DNA from: an uncultured Clostridia bacterium
GTDB lineage: Bacteria; Bacillota; Clostridia; Christensenellales; Aristaeellaceae
DNA: 64,000 bases
Assembly: GCA_934675735.1 (NCBI GenBank)
Contig: CAKURR010000006.1
Coordinates: 56,638-120,637, forward strand
Reading direction: 5' to 3'
Both the position numbers and the translations under genes were made by a program. Shown piece by piece: positions 1-8,655 of this stretch (positions are counted from its first letter, which is position 1; each line of letters opens with the position of its first letter). Below the pieces are notes generated by a model, which worked only from the letters and a program-made list of their open reading frames with translations, made no database searches and was not told where the DNA came from.

Positions 1-682
1 TATACAGCTCATGGCCGCCCGCAAGCAGCCGTTCCTTTGCGCGCGGCGTGTCCGTCCCCGCCTGAGAAAGCATCTCCCTCACGCGGACGCCCCGCTGCCA
101 TGCCAGATAGTCGTATTGCTCCGCGTTCTGCACGCCGTCCGCGCATGCGCCCAGCATCATACGGCGCTCGTCCGGCACCGCCGCCTCGCCCGTCCTTGCC
201 AGCATGGTGACATAGTGCCGCCCTGCGGCGCGGCAGTAGATTTCCTTTTGAATCGCAAAGCCCAGCTCGGCCAGCCCGCCGCGCAGCAGCGGCAAATCGA
301 CGTTCGCCTGCACAATCAGCGCCGCGCCGCCGATTTTGTCCCTGCCTTCGGAAACGATTTTGAGAATCGTGCCCGCGCCCATGCCGAGAATCATCACCAC
401 GTCCACGGGCCTGTCAACGGCGCTCAGCCCGTCCGCGACGGTGAGCGCCGCGCGGTCGGTCAGACCGCGTTCGGCCAGCAGCCGCCGCGCCTTTTCCAGC
501 GACGGCGCGCTCACGTCGCTCGCCAGCATCGTCAGGTTCGGCACGGTTTCCAGCAGTTTGGCCGTCAGAAAGCCGTGGTCGCAGCCGATATCCGCCGCAA
601 CGGGCCGCTCAATCCCCGCCAGCGCTTCCTGCGCCAGCTCGGCCGCCGCGCTCAGCCGTTCGTCCAACAAAATCGGGTTCAT
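1..682 (-). CDS. trmK: tRNA (adenine(22)-N1)-methyltransferase TrmK, 3' end missing
   Basis: SAM-dependent methyltransferase that in Bacillus (TrmK/YqfN) makes m1A22 in tRNA. The N-terminus reads MNPILLDERLSAAAEL, followed by the SAM-binding motif DIGCDHGFL near residue 37 and a GMGAGTIL segment with QANVDLPLLRGGL downstream, in the order expected for this family. The start ATG at 682 overlaps the thiN stop as ATGA, so the two are translationally coupled. The gene runs off the left edge of the window; about 227 codons are visible, close to a full-length family member, so only a short C-terminal piece is lost. It is the last visible gene of the rsgA-rpe-thiN-trmK run. Confidence 0.85.
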   Translation of the reverse strand, partial: MNPILLDERLSAAAELAQEALAGIERPVAADIGCDHGFLTAKLLETVPNLTMLASDVSAPSLEKARRLLAERGLTDRAALTVADGLSAVDRPVDVVMILGMGAGTILKIVSEGRDKIGGAALIVQANVDLPLLRGGLAELGFAIQKEIYCRAAGRHYVTMLARTGEAAVPDERRMMLGACADGVQNAEQYDYLAWQRGVRVREMLSQAGTDTPRAKERLLAGGHELY

Positions 683-1332
683 GCGCTCTCTCCGTGTCCG
701 TGAATGTCGCTGTAATGGAAGAGCATCAAGTCGCCATCGCGCACCGTGAACACGGCTTCATCCGCCGTGACCACGTTGCTCATGCCGCGCGACGTGTCGC
801 TCGCCAACGTGAAATCCTCTATCGTGTAATAGCATCCTTTGATGCTCACGCCGTGCGCCTCGCCCAGCGGCAGCAGCGAAACCGTGCTTCCCTTCGCGCC
901 CTTCAGCGTATAGCTCCCGTCGATGCGGACGATGCGCACGCCCTCCGCGCGAATCTCTGCCCAAACGCCGCTGCGTGCCGCGCGCACAACCATCATCAGG
1001 TTGGCCAGCGCGTGGTCGAGCCGCCCGCCCAGCGCGCCGAGCAGGATGATTTCCTCCGCGCCCTTCTCAACGGCGAGATTCAGCGCGTATTCGCAGTCCG
1101 TGTCGTTTTTGATGCAGTTCAGCCTGTCCTCCGACAGCCTGCTTTCGTATCGCGCCAGCACGTCGGGCGAAACGGAATCCATGTCGCCGATGAGCAAATC
1201 GGGTTCAAGTCCCGCCGCGTCAAAGGCTTCCAGCCCCCTGTCCGCCGCGATGGAAAAATCCGTTTCGGCAACGCAGGCTTTCAGCAGCGCTACGCTCGGC
1301 GCGTCTCCGCCGAGCACAATCAAAACCTTCAT
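679..1332 (-). CDS. thiN: Thiamine diphosphokinase ThiN
   Basis: Transfers pyrophosphate from ATP to thiamine to give the active cofactor TPP. The 217-residue protein begins MKVLIVLGGDAPSVALL. It carries AADRGLEAFDAAGLEPDLLIGDMDS, split here as AADRGLEAFD and LIGDMDSVS, then KNDTDCEYAL and LGALGGRLDHALANL, the nucleotide and thiamine-site motifs of the family. The ATG at 1332 was chosen because it leaves one base between it and the rpe stop (1334-1336); an upstream in-frame extension would lie wholly inside rpe. The downstream end overlaps trmK by ATGA. Its place after rpe and rsgA matches many Firmicutes. Confidence 0.92.
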   Translation of the reverse strand: MKVLIVLGGDAPSVALLKACVAETDFSIAADRGLEAFDAAGLEPDLLIGDMDSVSPDVLARYESRLSEDRLNCIKNDTDCEYALNLAVEKGAEEIILLGALGGRLDHALANLMMVVRAARSGVWAEIRAEGVRIVRIDGSYTLKGAKGSTVSLLPLGEAHGVSIKGCYYTIEDFTLASDTSRGMSNVVTADEAVFTVRDGDLMLFHYSDIHGHGESA

Positions 1333-1333
1333 G

Positions 1334-1993
1334 TCATTCTCCCAGCACGGCGCTGACGACGGCCCTCGGGTCATCAGCACGGAAAAGGCCCGTGCCCATG
1401 ACCAGCACATCCGCGCCCGCCGCAATCACCTCGGCCGCATTGCTCTGCTTCACGCCGCCGTCCACCTCGACGAGGATATCGCGCCCCGTCTGCGCAATCA
1501 TCTCGCAGATTTTCGGGATTTTTGCCACGCAGTCCTCCCGCAGCCTCTGCCCGCCGAAGCCCGGCTTCACCGTCATCACCAGCACGAGGTCGCACAGCGG
1601 CAGCAGCGGCTCGAGTGTTTCGACCGGCGTTTCCGGATTGAGACTCACACCCGCCTTCACGCCCAGCGCGTGGATGGCTTCCAGCGTCTCTGCGCAGTTG
1701 TCGTCCGCCTCGACATGCACGGTAATCAAATCCGCGCCCGCTTTGGCGTAGGCTTCGATATACTTCATCGGCTCGGAAAGCATCAGGTGCGTATCCAGAA
1801 ACAAATTTGTCTGCTTGCGGATGGCGCGCACAAAGTCCGGCCCGAAGCTGATGTTCGGCGCGAAATGCCCGTCCATGTTGTCCAGATGCAGCCAGTGAAT
1901 GCCCAGCGCTTCCACCATCTTGATTTCCTCGCCCAGGCGCATCAAGTCCGCGCCCAGCACGGACGGTGAAATTTCGATTTTTCTGTTGCTCAT
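1334..1993 (-). CDS. rpe: Ribulose-phosphate 3-epimerase
   Basis: Interconverts ribulose 5-phosphate and xylulose 5-phosphate in the pentose phosphate pathway. It is a 219-residue TIM barrel of normal family length. Diagnostic segments are SPSVLGADLMRLGEE at the N-terminus, LDNMDGHFAPNISFGPDFV (metal-binding His and Asp), the HLMLSEP segment, VMTVKPGFGGQ and VEVDGGVK with the phosphate-binding loop after it. The start ATG at 1993 overlaps the rsgA stop as ATGA; the TGA stop lies one base before thiN. Confidence 0.96.
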   Translation of the reverse strand: MSNRKIEISPSVLGADLMRLGEEIKMVEALGIHWLHLDNMDGHFAPNISFGPDFVRAIRKQTNLFLDTHLMLSEPMKYIEAYAKAGADLITVHVEADDNCAETLEAIHALGVKAGVSLNPETPVETLEPLLPLCDLVLVMTVKPGFGGQRLREDCVAKIPKICEMIAQTGRDILVEVDGGVKQSNAAEVIAAGADVLVMGTGLFRADDPRAVVSAVLGE

Positions 1994-2868
1994 TCGTAAC
2001 GCCCCTTCCAATTTTCCCGAACCTGCGTCAGCAGCTCTCGGTAACGCATCCACCGCGCCGCGCCCAGCGTTCCCGCGTCCACGGCGGCGTGCACGGCGCA
2101 GTCCGGTTCGCGGTCGTGCAGGCACGGCTGAAAGCGGCAGTCCCCCGCCAGCGCATTGTATTCGGGATACAGCTGCGCAAAATCCTGCGGCGAGATGCCG
2201 TTTTCCAGCTCCAGCAGGCTGAAGCCGGGCGTATCCAGCACAAACATGCCGTCCACGGCCATCATCTCCGCGCGCCGCGTCGTGTGCCGCCCGCGCTCGG
2301 TCTTGCGGCTCAGGCCGCCCGTTTCCAGCCCCAAATCAAACAGCGCGTTGAGCAGCGAGCTTTTGCCCACGGCGGATTGCCCCGCCAGACAGGTAACCCT
2401 GCCGCGCATGGCCTCCCGCAGTTCGGCAATACCCGTGCCCTCGCGCGCGCTGACGCTGAACACGCGAAGCTGCGTGCCGACGTATTCGCGCCGAATCTGC
2501 TCGGCCAGCTCGTCGCCCAAGTCGATTTTGTTGACGCAGATGGCCGGAATCATGCCGCCTTTTTCCGCGCGCAGAATCAGCTTGTCGCACAGCAGCATAT
2601 CCGGCTGCGGCACGCTCGCCACCACCAGCATCAGCATATCGACGTTGGCGACGCTCGGGCGCTCCATCATGCTCTTGCGCGGCAGAATCTCTTCCAGCCA
2701 GCCGTCCTCTTCGCCCTGCCCGGGCGTAAAGCGTACGCGGTCGCCGACCATCGGCGTCATTTTCTGATGGCGCAGCTTTTTCTGCGCGCGCAGGGTGTAT
2801 TCCTGTCCGTCTTCGTCGCAGAGCACGGTGTAAAAACTGCCGATTCCCCGCAGGATGCTTCCCGTCAT
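1990..2868 (-). CDS. rsgA: Small ribosomal subunit biogenesis GTPase RsgA
   Basis: Circularly permuted GTPase that acts in late 30S subunit maturation. The 292-residue protein has an N-terminal OB fold (about 1-70), then the G4 motif NKIDL, the P-loop GQSAVGKSSLLNAL, the G3 motif DTPGFS, and a C-terminal zinc knuckle with the pattern CRFQPCLHDREPDC. The start ATG at 2868 has AAAGGAGAA just upstream. In many Firmicutes rsgA directly follows prkC. Here a 373-bp hairpin-rich gap separates them, so it may be partly uncoupled. The end is coupled to rpe. Confidence 0.96.
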   Translation of the reverse strand: MTGSILRGIGSFYTVLCDEDGQEYTLRAQKKLRHQKMTPMVGDRVRFTPGQGEEDGWLEEILPRKSMMERPSVANVDMLMLVVASVPQPDMLLCDKLILRAEKGGMIPAICVNKIDLGDELAEQIRREYVGTQLRVFSVSAREGTGIAELREAMRGRVTCLAGQSAVGKSSLLNALFDLGLETGGLSRKTERGRHTTRRAEMMAVDGMFVLDTPGFSLLELENGISPQDFAQLYPEYNALAGDCRFQPCLHDREPDCAVHAAVDAGTLGAARWMRYRELLTQVRENWKGRYE

Positions 2869-3241
2869 AGTTCTCCTTTTTGAAAATACGTCGGGGATTG
2901 CCCCGAACCTCCCGGGCTGTTAAGCTTAAACCAAATATTTTAAGATACAATAAGCCAAACATTTTTAGGATATGGGGCTTTGCCCCATCGCCCCGCCAAA
3001 GGGCTTTCCGTTTTCGGTTGTTTGTTTCCGCCACAGGCGGCAACGACCGAAAACCTCTTTGGAAACCTTCGGGCAAAATACTTAGTTTATCTTGAATATC
3101 AGATTTATTTTATTTGCTTAACAATCTCCTTTTTCTTATTTTTTCGTTTTTGTTTGCGCAGCAAACATAAATTCGGGAGGTGTCGGAACCTCAGGTTCCG
3201 ACCGAAGCTTGAGACGGAGCCTCAACGTCTCTCTCCCCGTT
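2869..3241. other. Gene-free, hairpin-rich gap inside the prkC-rsgA run
   Basis: 373 bp with no credible gene. The stretch at about 3090-3170 is clearly AT-rich against a GC-rich background. Inverted repeats seen include a GGGG/CCCC mini-hairpin near 2900-2915, ATGGGGCTTTGCCCCAT at about 2971-2987, an ACCGAAAAC/GTTTTCGGT stem spanning about 3011-3055, and the two-hairpin repeat listed at 3171-3238. No convincing minus-strand -35/-10 pair for rsgA was found, so it is unclear whether rsgA has its own promoter. Confidence 0.6.
3171..3238 (+). repeat. Two-hairpin dispersed repeat, copy 1
   Basis: Begins ATTCGGGAGG, then the near-perfect hairpin GTCGGAACC-TCA-GGTTCCGAC (3182-3202), then a second stem TTGAG...GAGCCTCAA. 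A second copy, roughly 80% identical by eye and in the same strand orientation, lies between groES and groEL (16859-16922). Confidence 0.75.
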
Positions 3242-5095
3242 TTACTGCAAAACAGCCGTCGCTTCGCTCTTGAAGTTGCCGTCCAGATAGAGCCGCCAGG
3301 TGCGAACGCCGCTGGTCTCGCTTCGCAGCGTCACGCGCAGCTCCATCTTCCCCGCGTCGGTGTATGTCGCGGCATACATGTCGTTTTCCTGCCCGTTTTC
3401 ATCCACCAGCGTCACGCGGACGGTCACGCCCTCTTCGGGCACATCCACCGCAACGGTGACGTTTGCCGTGTAGCGCCGCCTGTCATATCGGCCGACGGTT
3501 ATATCCACCACGCTGCCGGGCAGCACCTCGGTGAATTTCTCGATGGACTGCGACAGCACCACGCCGTCCTGCCGCGCCGTATCGACGTTTTGATAGTCGA
3601 TATCGCCGCACGTCAGCCCGACGGAGGCCATCCGCTCGACGGCTTCCTCTTCGCGCTGGCCGACCAACTCCGGCACGACGACCCGCCCGCCGGATACCGT
3701 CAGCAACACCGCCGCGCCCGGCTCGGCGTTCGTCCCCGCCTCGGGGCTTTGGGCCAGCACAACGCCGCGCAGCTTTTCGCTCGGCACGATTTCCACATAG
3801 CCCGCCGACAGGCCCTGCGCCGTCAGCACGTTTTCCGCGTCCTCCCGGGTCATGCCCGTCAGTCTGGGCACGAGCAGCAGCCCGCTCCCCTTGGATATCG
3901 TCGCCGTCACCTGCCCGCCGCGGCTGACCTCTTCGTTCGCCGCGGGGCTCTGGCCGCAGACATAGCCCTCCGCCGCCAAATCGCTGTACGCGTATTCCAC
4001 CTCCAGCGTCAGGCCGGCGTTGGCAATCATACGCCGCGCGGTCGTCTCGTCCAGCCCCGCCAAATCGGGCATGCGCATCGTGACGAACATCGTTCGATAC
4101 AGCCGAACGCCCGCCACGCCGATGAGCGCGACCAGCACCAGCACGATGAACATCGTCGCCAGCCGCGCGGGCAGGCCGAACGACTTTTTCTTTCTGCGGA
4201 TTTTCTCGGCCACCTCGTGCGATTCTTCGATAATCGCCGAATGGTGCTGCTGCATGAACCCGCCGTCCGGATGGCGCAGCGCCCGCCGCAGATCGCGGGC
4301 CATCGCGTCCGCGCTCTGGTATCGCTCCTGAGGCAGTTTTTGCAGCGATTTGGCCACAATCATCGCCACGGCGGGGCTGACCTTCGCCTGCTCTTCGATG
4401 GGCTTGGGCGGCTCCATCAGGTGCATCATCGCGACGGAAACCGCCGTTTCCCCCTCAAACGGCACGTGGCCGCAGAGCATTTCGTAGAGAATCACGCCGA
4501 CGGAGTATAAATCGCTCGCCTCCGTCGCCCGCATGCCCTTCGCCTGTTCCGGCGAAAAGTAATGCACCGAGCCCATGACGTTGCCGTCCGTGGTCAGGGT
4601 TTTGGTATCCGCCATGCCCGCAATGCCGAAATCGCCGACCTTCACCTGCCCCGCACGGGAGACCATCACGTTCTGCGGCTTCACATCCCTGTGGATGATG
4701 CCGCGCTGATGGGCGTGCCCAAGCGCCGCAAGGATTTGCAGCGTGAAGCGCACCGCGTCCTCCTGCGCAATGCCGCCGGTCTGGGTAATCAGTTCCTTGA
4801 GCGTCTGCCCGTCCACGTATTCCATCGCCAGATAGGATACGTCGCCGACCTCGCCCGCGTCGATTAAATTCACGACGTTGGGGTGGCTCAGCTTGCGGCA
4901 GACCTCGCCTTCCCGCCTGAACCGCTCTTTGTATTCGGGGTCATCCGCATATTCCTCGCGCAGCACCTTGATGGCGACGGTCTGGTGCGTCTTGAGGTCA
5001 AATGCGCGATACACAATCGCCATGCCGCCCCGGCCGATGATATCCTCCACGCGGAAACGGCGGCTGATGATTTTGCCAATCAGTCTCGTCTCCAC
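3242..5095 (-). CDS. prkC: PASTA-domain Ser/Thr protein kinase PrkC
   Basis: Membrane Ser/Thr kinase that senses cell-wall muropeptides and phosphorylates proteins of growth and division. The 617-residue protein has an N-terminal Hanks-type kinase domain (about 12-275): glycine loop IGRGGMAIVYRAFD, VAIKVL lysine, HRDVKPQN catalytic loop and DFG. A basic juxtamembrane stretch (RRKKKSFG) precedes one transmembrane helix near 310-332. Three PASTA repeats follow (about 335-540, with MPDLAGLDETTARRM, VPRLTGMTREDAENV and VPELVGQREEEAVERM). An extra beta-rich C-terminal domain of about 75 residues ends the protein. The start overlaps the phosphatase gene by 16 nt, the usual kinase-phosphatase pairing. 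Confidence 0.95.
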   Translation of the reverse strand: METRLIGKIISRRFRVEDIIGRGGMAIVYRAFDLKTHQTVAIKVLREEYADDPEYKERFRREGEVCRKLSHPNVVNLIDAGEVGDVSYLAMEYVDGQTLKELITQTGGIAQEDAVRFTLQILAALGHAHQRGIIHRDVKPQNVMVSRAGQVKVGDFGIAGMADTKTLTTDGNVMGSVHYFSPEQAKGMRATEASDLYSVGVILYEMLCGHVPFEGETAVSVAMMHLMEPPKPIEEQAKVSPAVAMIVAKSLQKLPQERYQSADAMARDLRRALRHPDGGFMQQHHSAIIEESHEVAEKIRRKKKSFGLPARLATMFIVLVLVALIGVAGVRLYRTMFVTMRMPDLAGLDETTARRMIANAGLTLEVEYAYSDLAAEGYVCGQSPAANEEVSRGGQVTATISKGSGLLLVPRLTGMTREDAENVLTAQGLSAGYVEIVPSEKLRGVVLAQSPEAGTNAEPGAAVLLTVSGGRVVVPELVGQREEEAVERMASVGLTCGDIDYQNVDTARQDGVVLSQSIEKFTEVLPGSVVDITVGRYDRRRYTANVTVAVDVPEEGVTVRVTLVDENGQENDMYAATYTDAGKMELRVTLRSETSGVRTWRLYLDGNFKSEATAVLQ

Positions 5096-5811
5096 GGTTT
5101 GCCCTCCTCACCGGTGCAGAGAATCAGCGTCACGTTGTCGCTGCCGCCCGCCTCAAGCGCCATTTCGACGAGGCGGTTGGCCGCCCGGTCGATGGTTTTG
5201 CTCTCAAGCAGCGTCTGCTCGATTTCGCCGTCGCGCACCATGCCCGTCAGCCCGTCCGTGCAGAGCAGAAAACGGTCGTCCGGGCGGATATCCGTCGCCA
5301 GCAGGTCGGGTGTGTTGTCGCCCTCCGTGCCGAGCGCGCGGGTGATGATGTTGCGGCGCGGGTGCACGCGGGCCTCTTCGGGCGTCAAAATGCCCGCGCG
5401 GACCAACTCGCCCACCAGCGAATGGTCATGCGTAATCTGCTCCATGTGCCCGTCGCGAAGGCGGTAAATGCGGCTGTCGCCGACGTGCGCGATATACATA
5501 TAGCCGCCGCCGCGCCACATCAGCGAAATCGTCGTGCCCATGCCCGCGCATTCGGCGTGCCCCTGGGCATGCAGATAGATGCGCTCGTGCGCGCCGAGCA
5601 CCGTCTTTTTCAGCAGGTCAACGGAGGGCTTTTTGTGCCGCGCGGCCATTTTGCGCACCGCGTCAATCGCCATTTGGCTGGCCACCTCGCCCGCCAGATG
5701 GCCGCCCATGCCGTCTGCGACGACAAAAACGCCGCGTTTTTCGTCAAACCAGGCCGCATCCTCATTCTGTTTGCGTTTTTTGCCGATATCGGTGCGCATC
5801 GTCGCCGCCAC
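5080..5811 (-). CDS. prpC: PP2C-type Ser/Thr phosphatase, partner of PrkC
   Basis: Mn/Mg-dependent phosphatase that reverses PrkC phosphorylation. PPM-family motifs appear in order: TDIGKKRKQNEDA, VVADGMGGHLAGEVAS, MGTTISL, HVGDSRIYRL, TDGLTGMV and GGSDNVTLIL, so all the metal-binding aspartates are present. The start is ambiguous. A GTG at 5820 is open, but the GGGGAG ribosome-binding site abuts it. A GTG at 5811 sits at 8 nt spacing and is preferred. An ATG at 5799 gives the shortest form. The 3' end overlaps prkC by 16 nt and rlmN lies just upstream. Confidence 0.93.
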   Translation of the reverse strand: MAATMRTDIGKKRKQNEDAAWFDEKRGVFVVADGMGGHLAGEVASQMAIDAVRKMAARHKKPSVDLLKKTVLGAHERIYLHAQGHAECAGMGTTISLMWRGGGYMYIAHVGDSRIYRLRDGHMEQITHDHSLVGELVRAGILTPEEARVHPRRNIITRALGTEGDNTPDLLATDIRPDDRFLLCTDGLTGMVRDGEIEQTLLESKTIDRAANRLVEMALEAGGSDNVTLILCTGEEGKPWRRD

Positions 5812-5833
5812 GCCGTTCACTCCCCGCTGTTTT

Positions 5834-6901
5834 TTATATTTCAGTGTTCAGGCTGTTATCCTTGATATAGCGTCTGCGGAGCTGGCCGCACGCGCCCTCG
5901 ATGTCGTCGCCCATTTCGCGGCGGCGGGTCACGGAAATGCCCTTCTGCTCGAGCGCATGCTTGAAAGCGTCCACCTCGCGCTCGGTCACGCCCGTCAGTC
6001 CGCGTTCCGGCACGCTGTTGAGCGGAATCAGGTTGACGTGGCACTGCATGCCGCGCAGCCGCCCCGCCAGCTCGACCGCCTGAGACGGGTCGGCGTTCAC
6101 GCCGTGCACCAGCGCGTATTCAAAAATCACGCGCCGCCCCGTCTTTTCGATGTAGTTGCGGCAGGCGGCGAGCACGTCGTCCATGCTGTATTTGCGTGCG
6201 ACGGGCATCAGCTTTTTGCGCACCTCGTCGTTGGGCGCGTGCAGCGAAAGCGACAACGTCACGGGCAAATCCTCTTCGGCAAAGCGGCGCATGTTTTCCA
6301 CCAGCCCGCAGGTCGAGAGCGACACGCTGCGCATGCCGATGCACAGCCCGCCCTCCATCCGCAGAATCCGAAGGAATTTCACCACGTTGTCGTAATTATC
6401 CAGCGGTTCGCCGCTGCCCATCAGCACGATGTTGCCGACCTTCTGGCCCTGCGGGGCGAGCACGCCGTTGGCACAGACGATCTGCCCCAGCATTTCCGCC
6501 GGGGTGAGGCTGCGCGCGCACCCGTCCAGCGTGGAGGCGCAGAACGCGCACCCCATGCGGCAACCCACCTGAGTGGACAGGCAGAGCGTGTTGCCGTATT
6601 TATAGCGCATCAGCACGCCTTCGATGACGTTGCCGTCCGGCAGGCGATACAGCAGCTTGACAGTGCCGTCGAGCTTCGATTCAATCGTTTCCAGCACGGA
6701 AACGGGGTTCGCCGCGCAGTTTTCGGCCAGCGTTTCGCGAAGCGCCTTGGGCAGGTTGCTCATCTGCTCAAACCCCGCGCCCTGATGCAGCCACGCGAAC
6801 ACCTGCTTGGCGCGGAAGGCGGGCTGGCCCAGCTGCTTGAAATACGCCGCCAGCTCATCGGGCGTCATGCCCAGCAGCTGCTTCTTTTCCATCTCGCTCA
6901 T
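5834..6901 (-). CDS. rlmN: Dual-specificity RNA methyltransferase RlmN (radical SAM)
   Basis: Methylates C2 of A2503 in 23S rRNA and A37 in some tRNAs. About 355 residues, family length. The radical-SAM cluster motif CX3CX2C is visible as GCRMGCAFCAS, followed by GSGEPLDNYDNV, SVSLSTCGLV (the second conserved cysteine region), HAPNDEVRKKLMP and VNLIPLNS. The ATG at 6901 overlaps the rsmB stop; a GTG at 6904 and an ATG at 6892 are alternatives. It lies between rsmB and the phosphatase gene, the usual Firmicute order. Confidence 0.95.
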   Translation of the reverse strand: MSEMEKKQLLGMTPDELAAYFKQLGQPAFRAKQVFAWLHQGAGFEQMSNLPKALRETLAENCAANPVSVLETIESKLDGTVKLLYRLPDGNVIEGVLMRYKYGNTLCLSTQVGCRMGCAFCASTLDGCARSLTPAEMLGQIVCANGVLAPQGQKVGNIVLMGSGEPLDNYDNVVKFLRILRMEGGLCIGMRSVSLSTCGLVENMRRFAEEDLPVTLSLSLHAPNDEVRKKLMPVARKYSMDDVLAACRNYIEKTGRRVIFEYALVHGVNADPSQAVELAGRLRGMQCHVNLIPLNSVPERGLTGVTEREVDAFKHALEQKGISVTRRREMGDDIEGACGQLRRRYIKDNSLNTEI

Positions 6902-8652
6902 CACGCCTTCACCCTGCGCATGCGGCAGACGTAGAAGCCGTCCGTGCCGTCCCTGTGCGCGAACATCTGCAAGCCGTAGGCGTTTTCATGTGCAGCCAGC
7001 TTTTCCGGCAGCTCCGCGCCCATCGGCCAAACCTCGTATTCCGGATGGCACTCGAGGAACGCCTTCACCTGCGCCTCGTTTTCCTGCGGCAGGATGGAGC
7101 AGGTGGAATACACCAGCGTGCCGCCAACCTTCACCATCGGCGCGACCGCATCGAGGATATCCTTTTGCGTGCGGCAGAGCGCCTGCACGCCTTCCTCGGT
7201 CACGCGGTATTTGACGTCCGGCTTTTCGTTCATCACGCCCGTGCCGGAGCAGGGCGCATCCACCAGCGCCGCGTCCAGCGTCATGGCCATGTCCTCGCGC
7301 GGGACGGAAGCGTCCTTGACCGCGGGGCGCACGTTTTCCAGCTTCAGGCGGTTCATCGTGCCGCGAATCAGCTCGACGCGGTGCGCGTGCGTGTCCCACG
7401 CGTAAACGCGGCCCGTGTCACCCATCATCTCGCTCATCACGGCGGTTTTGCCGCCCGGCGCGGCGCACGCGTCCAGCACGGTCTGGCCCGGCTTTGCGCC
7501 GACCATGCGCGCGGCCAGCACGGAGCTTTCGCCCTGAATCGTGAACAGACCGTTCTGGAAGGCGCGCATGCGGGTCATGTCACCCGCGCTGTGCACCTTA
7601 TACACGCCCGACAGAATGCCCGGGTCAAATTCCAGCTCGTCGTCGGCAAACAGGCTGCGCAGACGCGCGTCGTCGCAGCGCAGATAGTTCACGCGGACGG
7701 TCACACTGCGGTCCTTCGGGCGGTAGCGCAGAATCTCCATCGCGTCGTGCTCGCCGTAAGCGCCCACCAGCATTTGGCAGAGCGCCTTCGGCGCGCTGAA
7801 CATGACGGAAAGATACTGCACCGCGTCCTCCTGCGGCTTGGGCCAGACCACGTCGTTTTTGCCGCGAATCATGTTGCGCAGCACGCCGTTGACCAGCCCC
7901 GTCAGCGCCTCCAGCCCCATCGCGCGGGTCAGGCTGACGGATTCATCCACCGCCGCCATATCCGGCACGCGGTCGAGGTAGAACAGCTGATATGCGCCCA
8001 TGCGCAGAATTTCGCGCACGGTCTGGTCGATTTCCTTATTGCCCTCGAGGAACTGGTCGATGCGCCAGTCGAGCGTCATGCGGTTTTCCAGCGTGCCGTA
8101 AACCAGCTGGGTCACGAACGCGCGGTCGCGGCGCGGCAGATTGGCCTGCGCCAGCCGCTTATCCAGCGCCAGCGAGGCATACGCGTCCGAACGGCTGACG
8201 TCCAGCAGCGTTTCCAGCGCCACGCGGCGCGGCGCGAGGTTCACGGGGCGCGGCTTGCGCTCCCCGCGCGGCGCGCCGAAAGCGGGTTTGCGCTCGCCGA
8301 AGGACGGCTTGTCGCCCCGCGGCGCAAAGCCGCGCTTCTCGCCGAATGCGGGCTTATCCCCAAATTTGCGCTCGCCGTAAGGCTTTTTGTCTCCGAACTT
8401 GCGCTCGCCGAATTGCTTCTCGCCATATGCGGACTTGCCGCCAAACTTGCGCTCTCCGTAAGGCTTTTTGTCTCCGAACTTTTTCTCGCCGAAGGACGGC
8501 TTCTCCCCGCGCGCGCCGTAGGGCTTCTTATCGCCGAACTTGCGCTCGCCGAATTTCTTCTCGCCGTATGCGGGCTTGTCGCCGCGCGGCTTTTGCTCCG
8601 TATTTCGATTTGCGCTGCGGAAACCGCCGTCGCGCCCTCTGTTGTCTGCCAT
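6901..8652 (-). CDS. rsmB: 16S rRNA (cytosine(967)-C5)-methyltransferase RsmB with a long repetitive N-terminal extension
   Basis: Makes m5C967 in 16S rRNA. Residues from about 137 onward match the family: a NusB-like region (RRVALETLLDVSRSDAYAS, LPRRDRAFVTQLVYGTLE), SAM motif DACAAPGGKT, DAPCSGTGVM and STCSILPQENE with the two catalytic cysteines. The first ~135 residues are extra. They are a charged, low-complexity tract of repeated modules such as GDKKPYGERKFG, rich in K, R, G, F and Y, resembling an RNA-binding RGG/FG-type tail. No internal start with a good ribosome-binding site was obvious. The gene lies 3 nt after fmt and overlaps rlmN. Confidence 0.93.
   Translation of the reverse strand: MADNRGRDGGFRSANRNTEQKPRGDKPAYGEKKFGERKFGDKKPYGARGEKPSFGEKKFGDKKPYGERKFGGKSAYGEKQFGERKFGDKKPYGERKFGDKPAFGEKRGFAPRGDKPSFGERKPAFGAPRGERKPRPVNLAPRRVALETLLDVSRSDAYASLALDKRLAQANLPRRDRAFVTQLVYGTLENRMTLDWRIDQFLEGNKEIDQTVREILRMGAYQLFYLDRVPDMAAVDESVSLTRAMGLEALTGLVNGVLRNMIRGKNDVVWPKPQEDAVQYLSVMFSAPKALCQMLVGAYGEHDAMEILRYRPKDRSVTVRVNYLRCDDARLRSLFADDELEFDPGILSGVYKVHSAGDMTRMRAFQNGLFTIQGESSVLAARMVGAKPGQTVLDACAAPGGKTAVMSEMMGDTGRVYAWDTHAHRVELIRGTMNRLKLENVRPAVKDASVPREDMAMTLDAALVDAPCSGTGVMNEKPDVKYRVTEEGVQALCRTQKDILDAVAPMVKVGGTLVYSTCSILPQENEAQVKAFLECHPEYEVWPMGAELPEKLAAHENAYGLQMFAHRDGTDGFYVCRMRRVKA
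8240..8645 (-). repeat. Coding repeat tract for the RsmB N-terminal tail
   Basis: Imperfect tandem repeats, visible on the plus strand as recurring 'ccgaacttgcgctcgccg' and 'aaggctttttgtctccgaac' units. They encode at least six modules of the type (G-E/D-K-K/R-F/P)(F/Y-G). The reading frame is kept throughout. Confidence 0.8.
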
Positions 8653-8655
8653 TGA

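Noticed and set aside
8240..8645. CRISPR-like repeat array
   Set aside because: The units are in frame within rsmB, imperfect and without unique spacers; this is a coding repeat.
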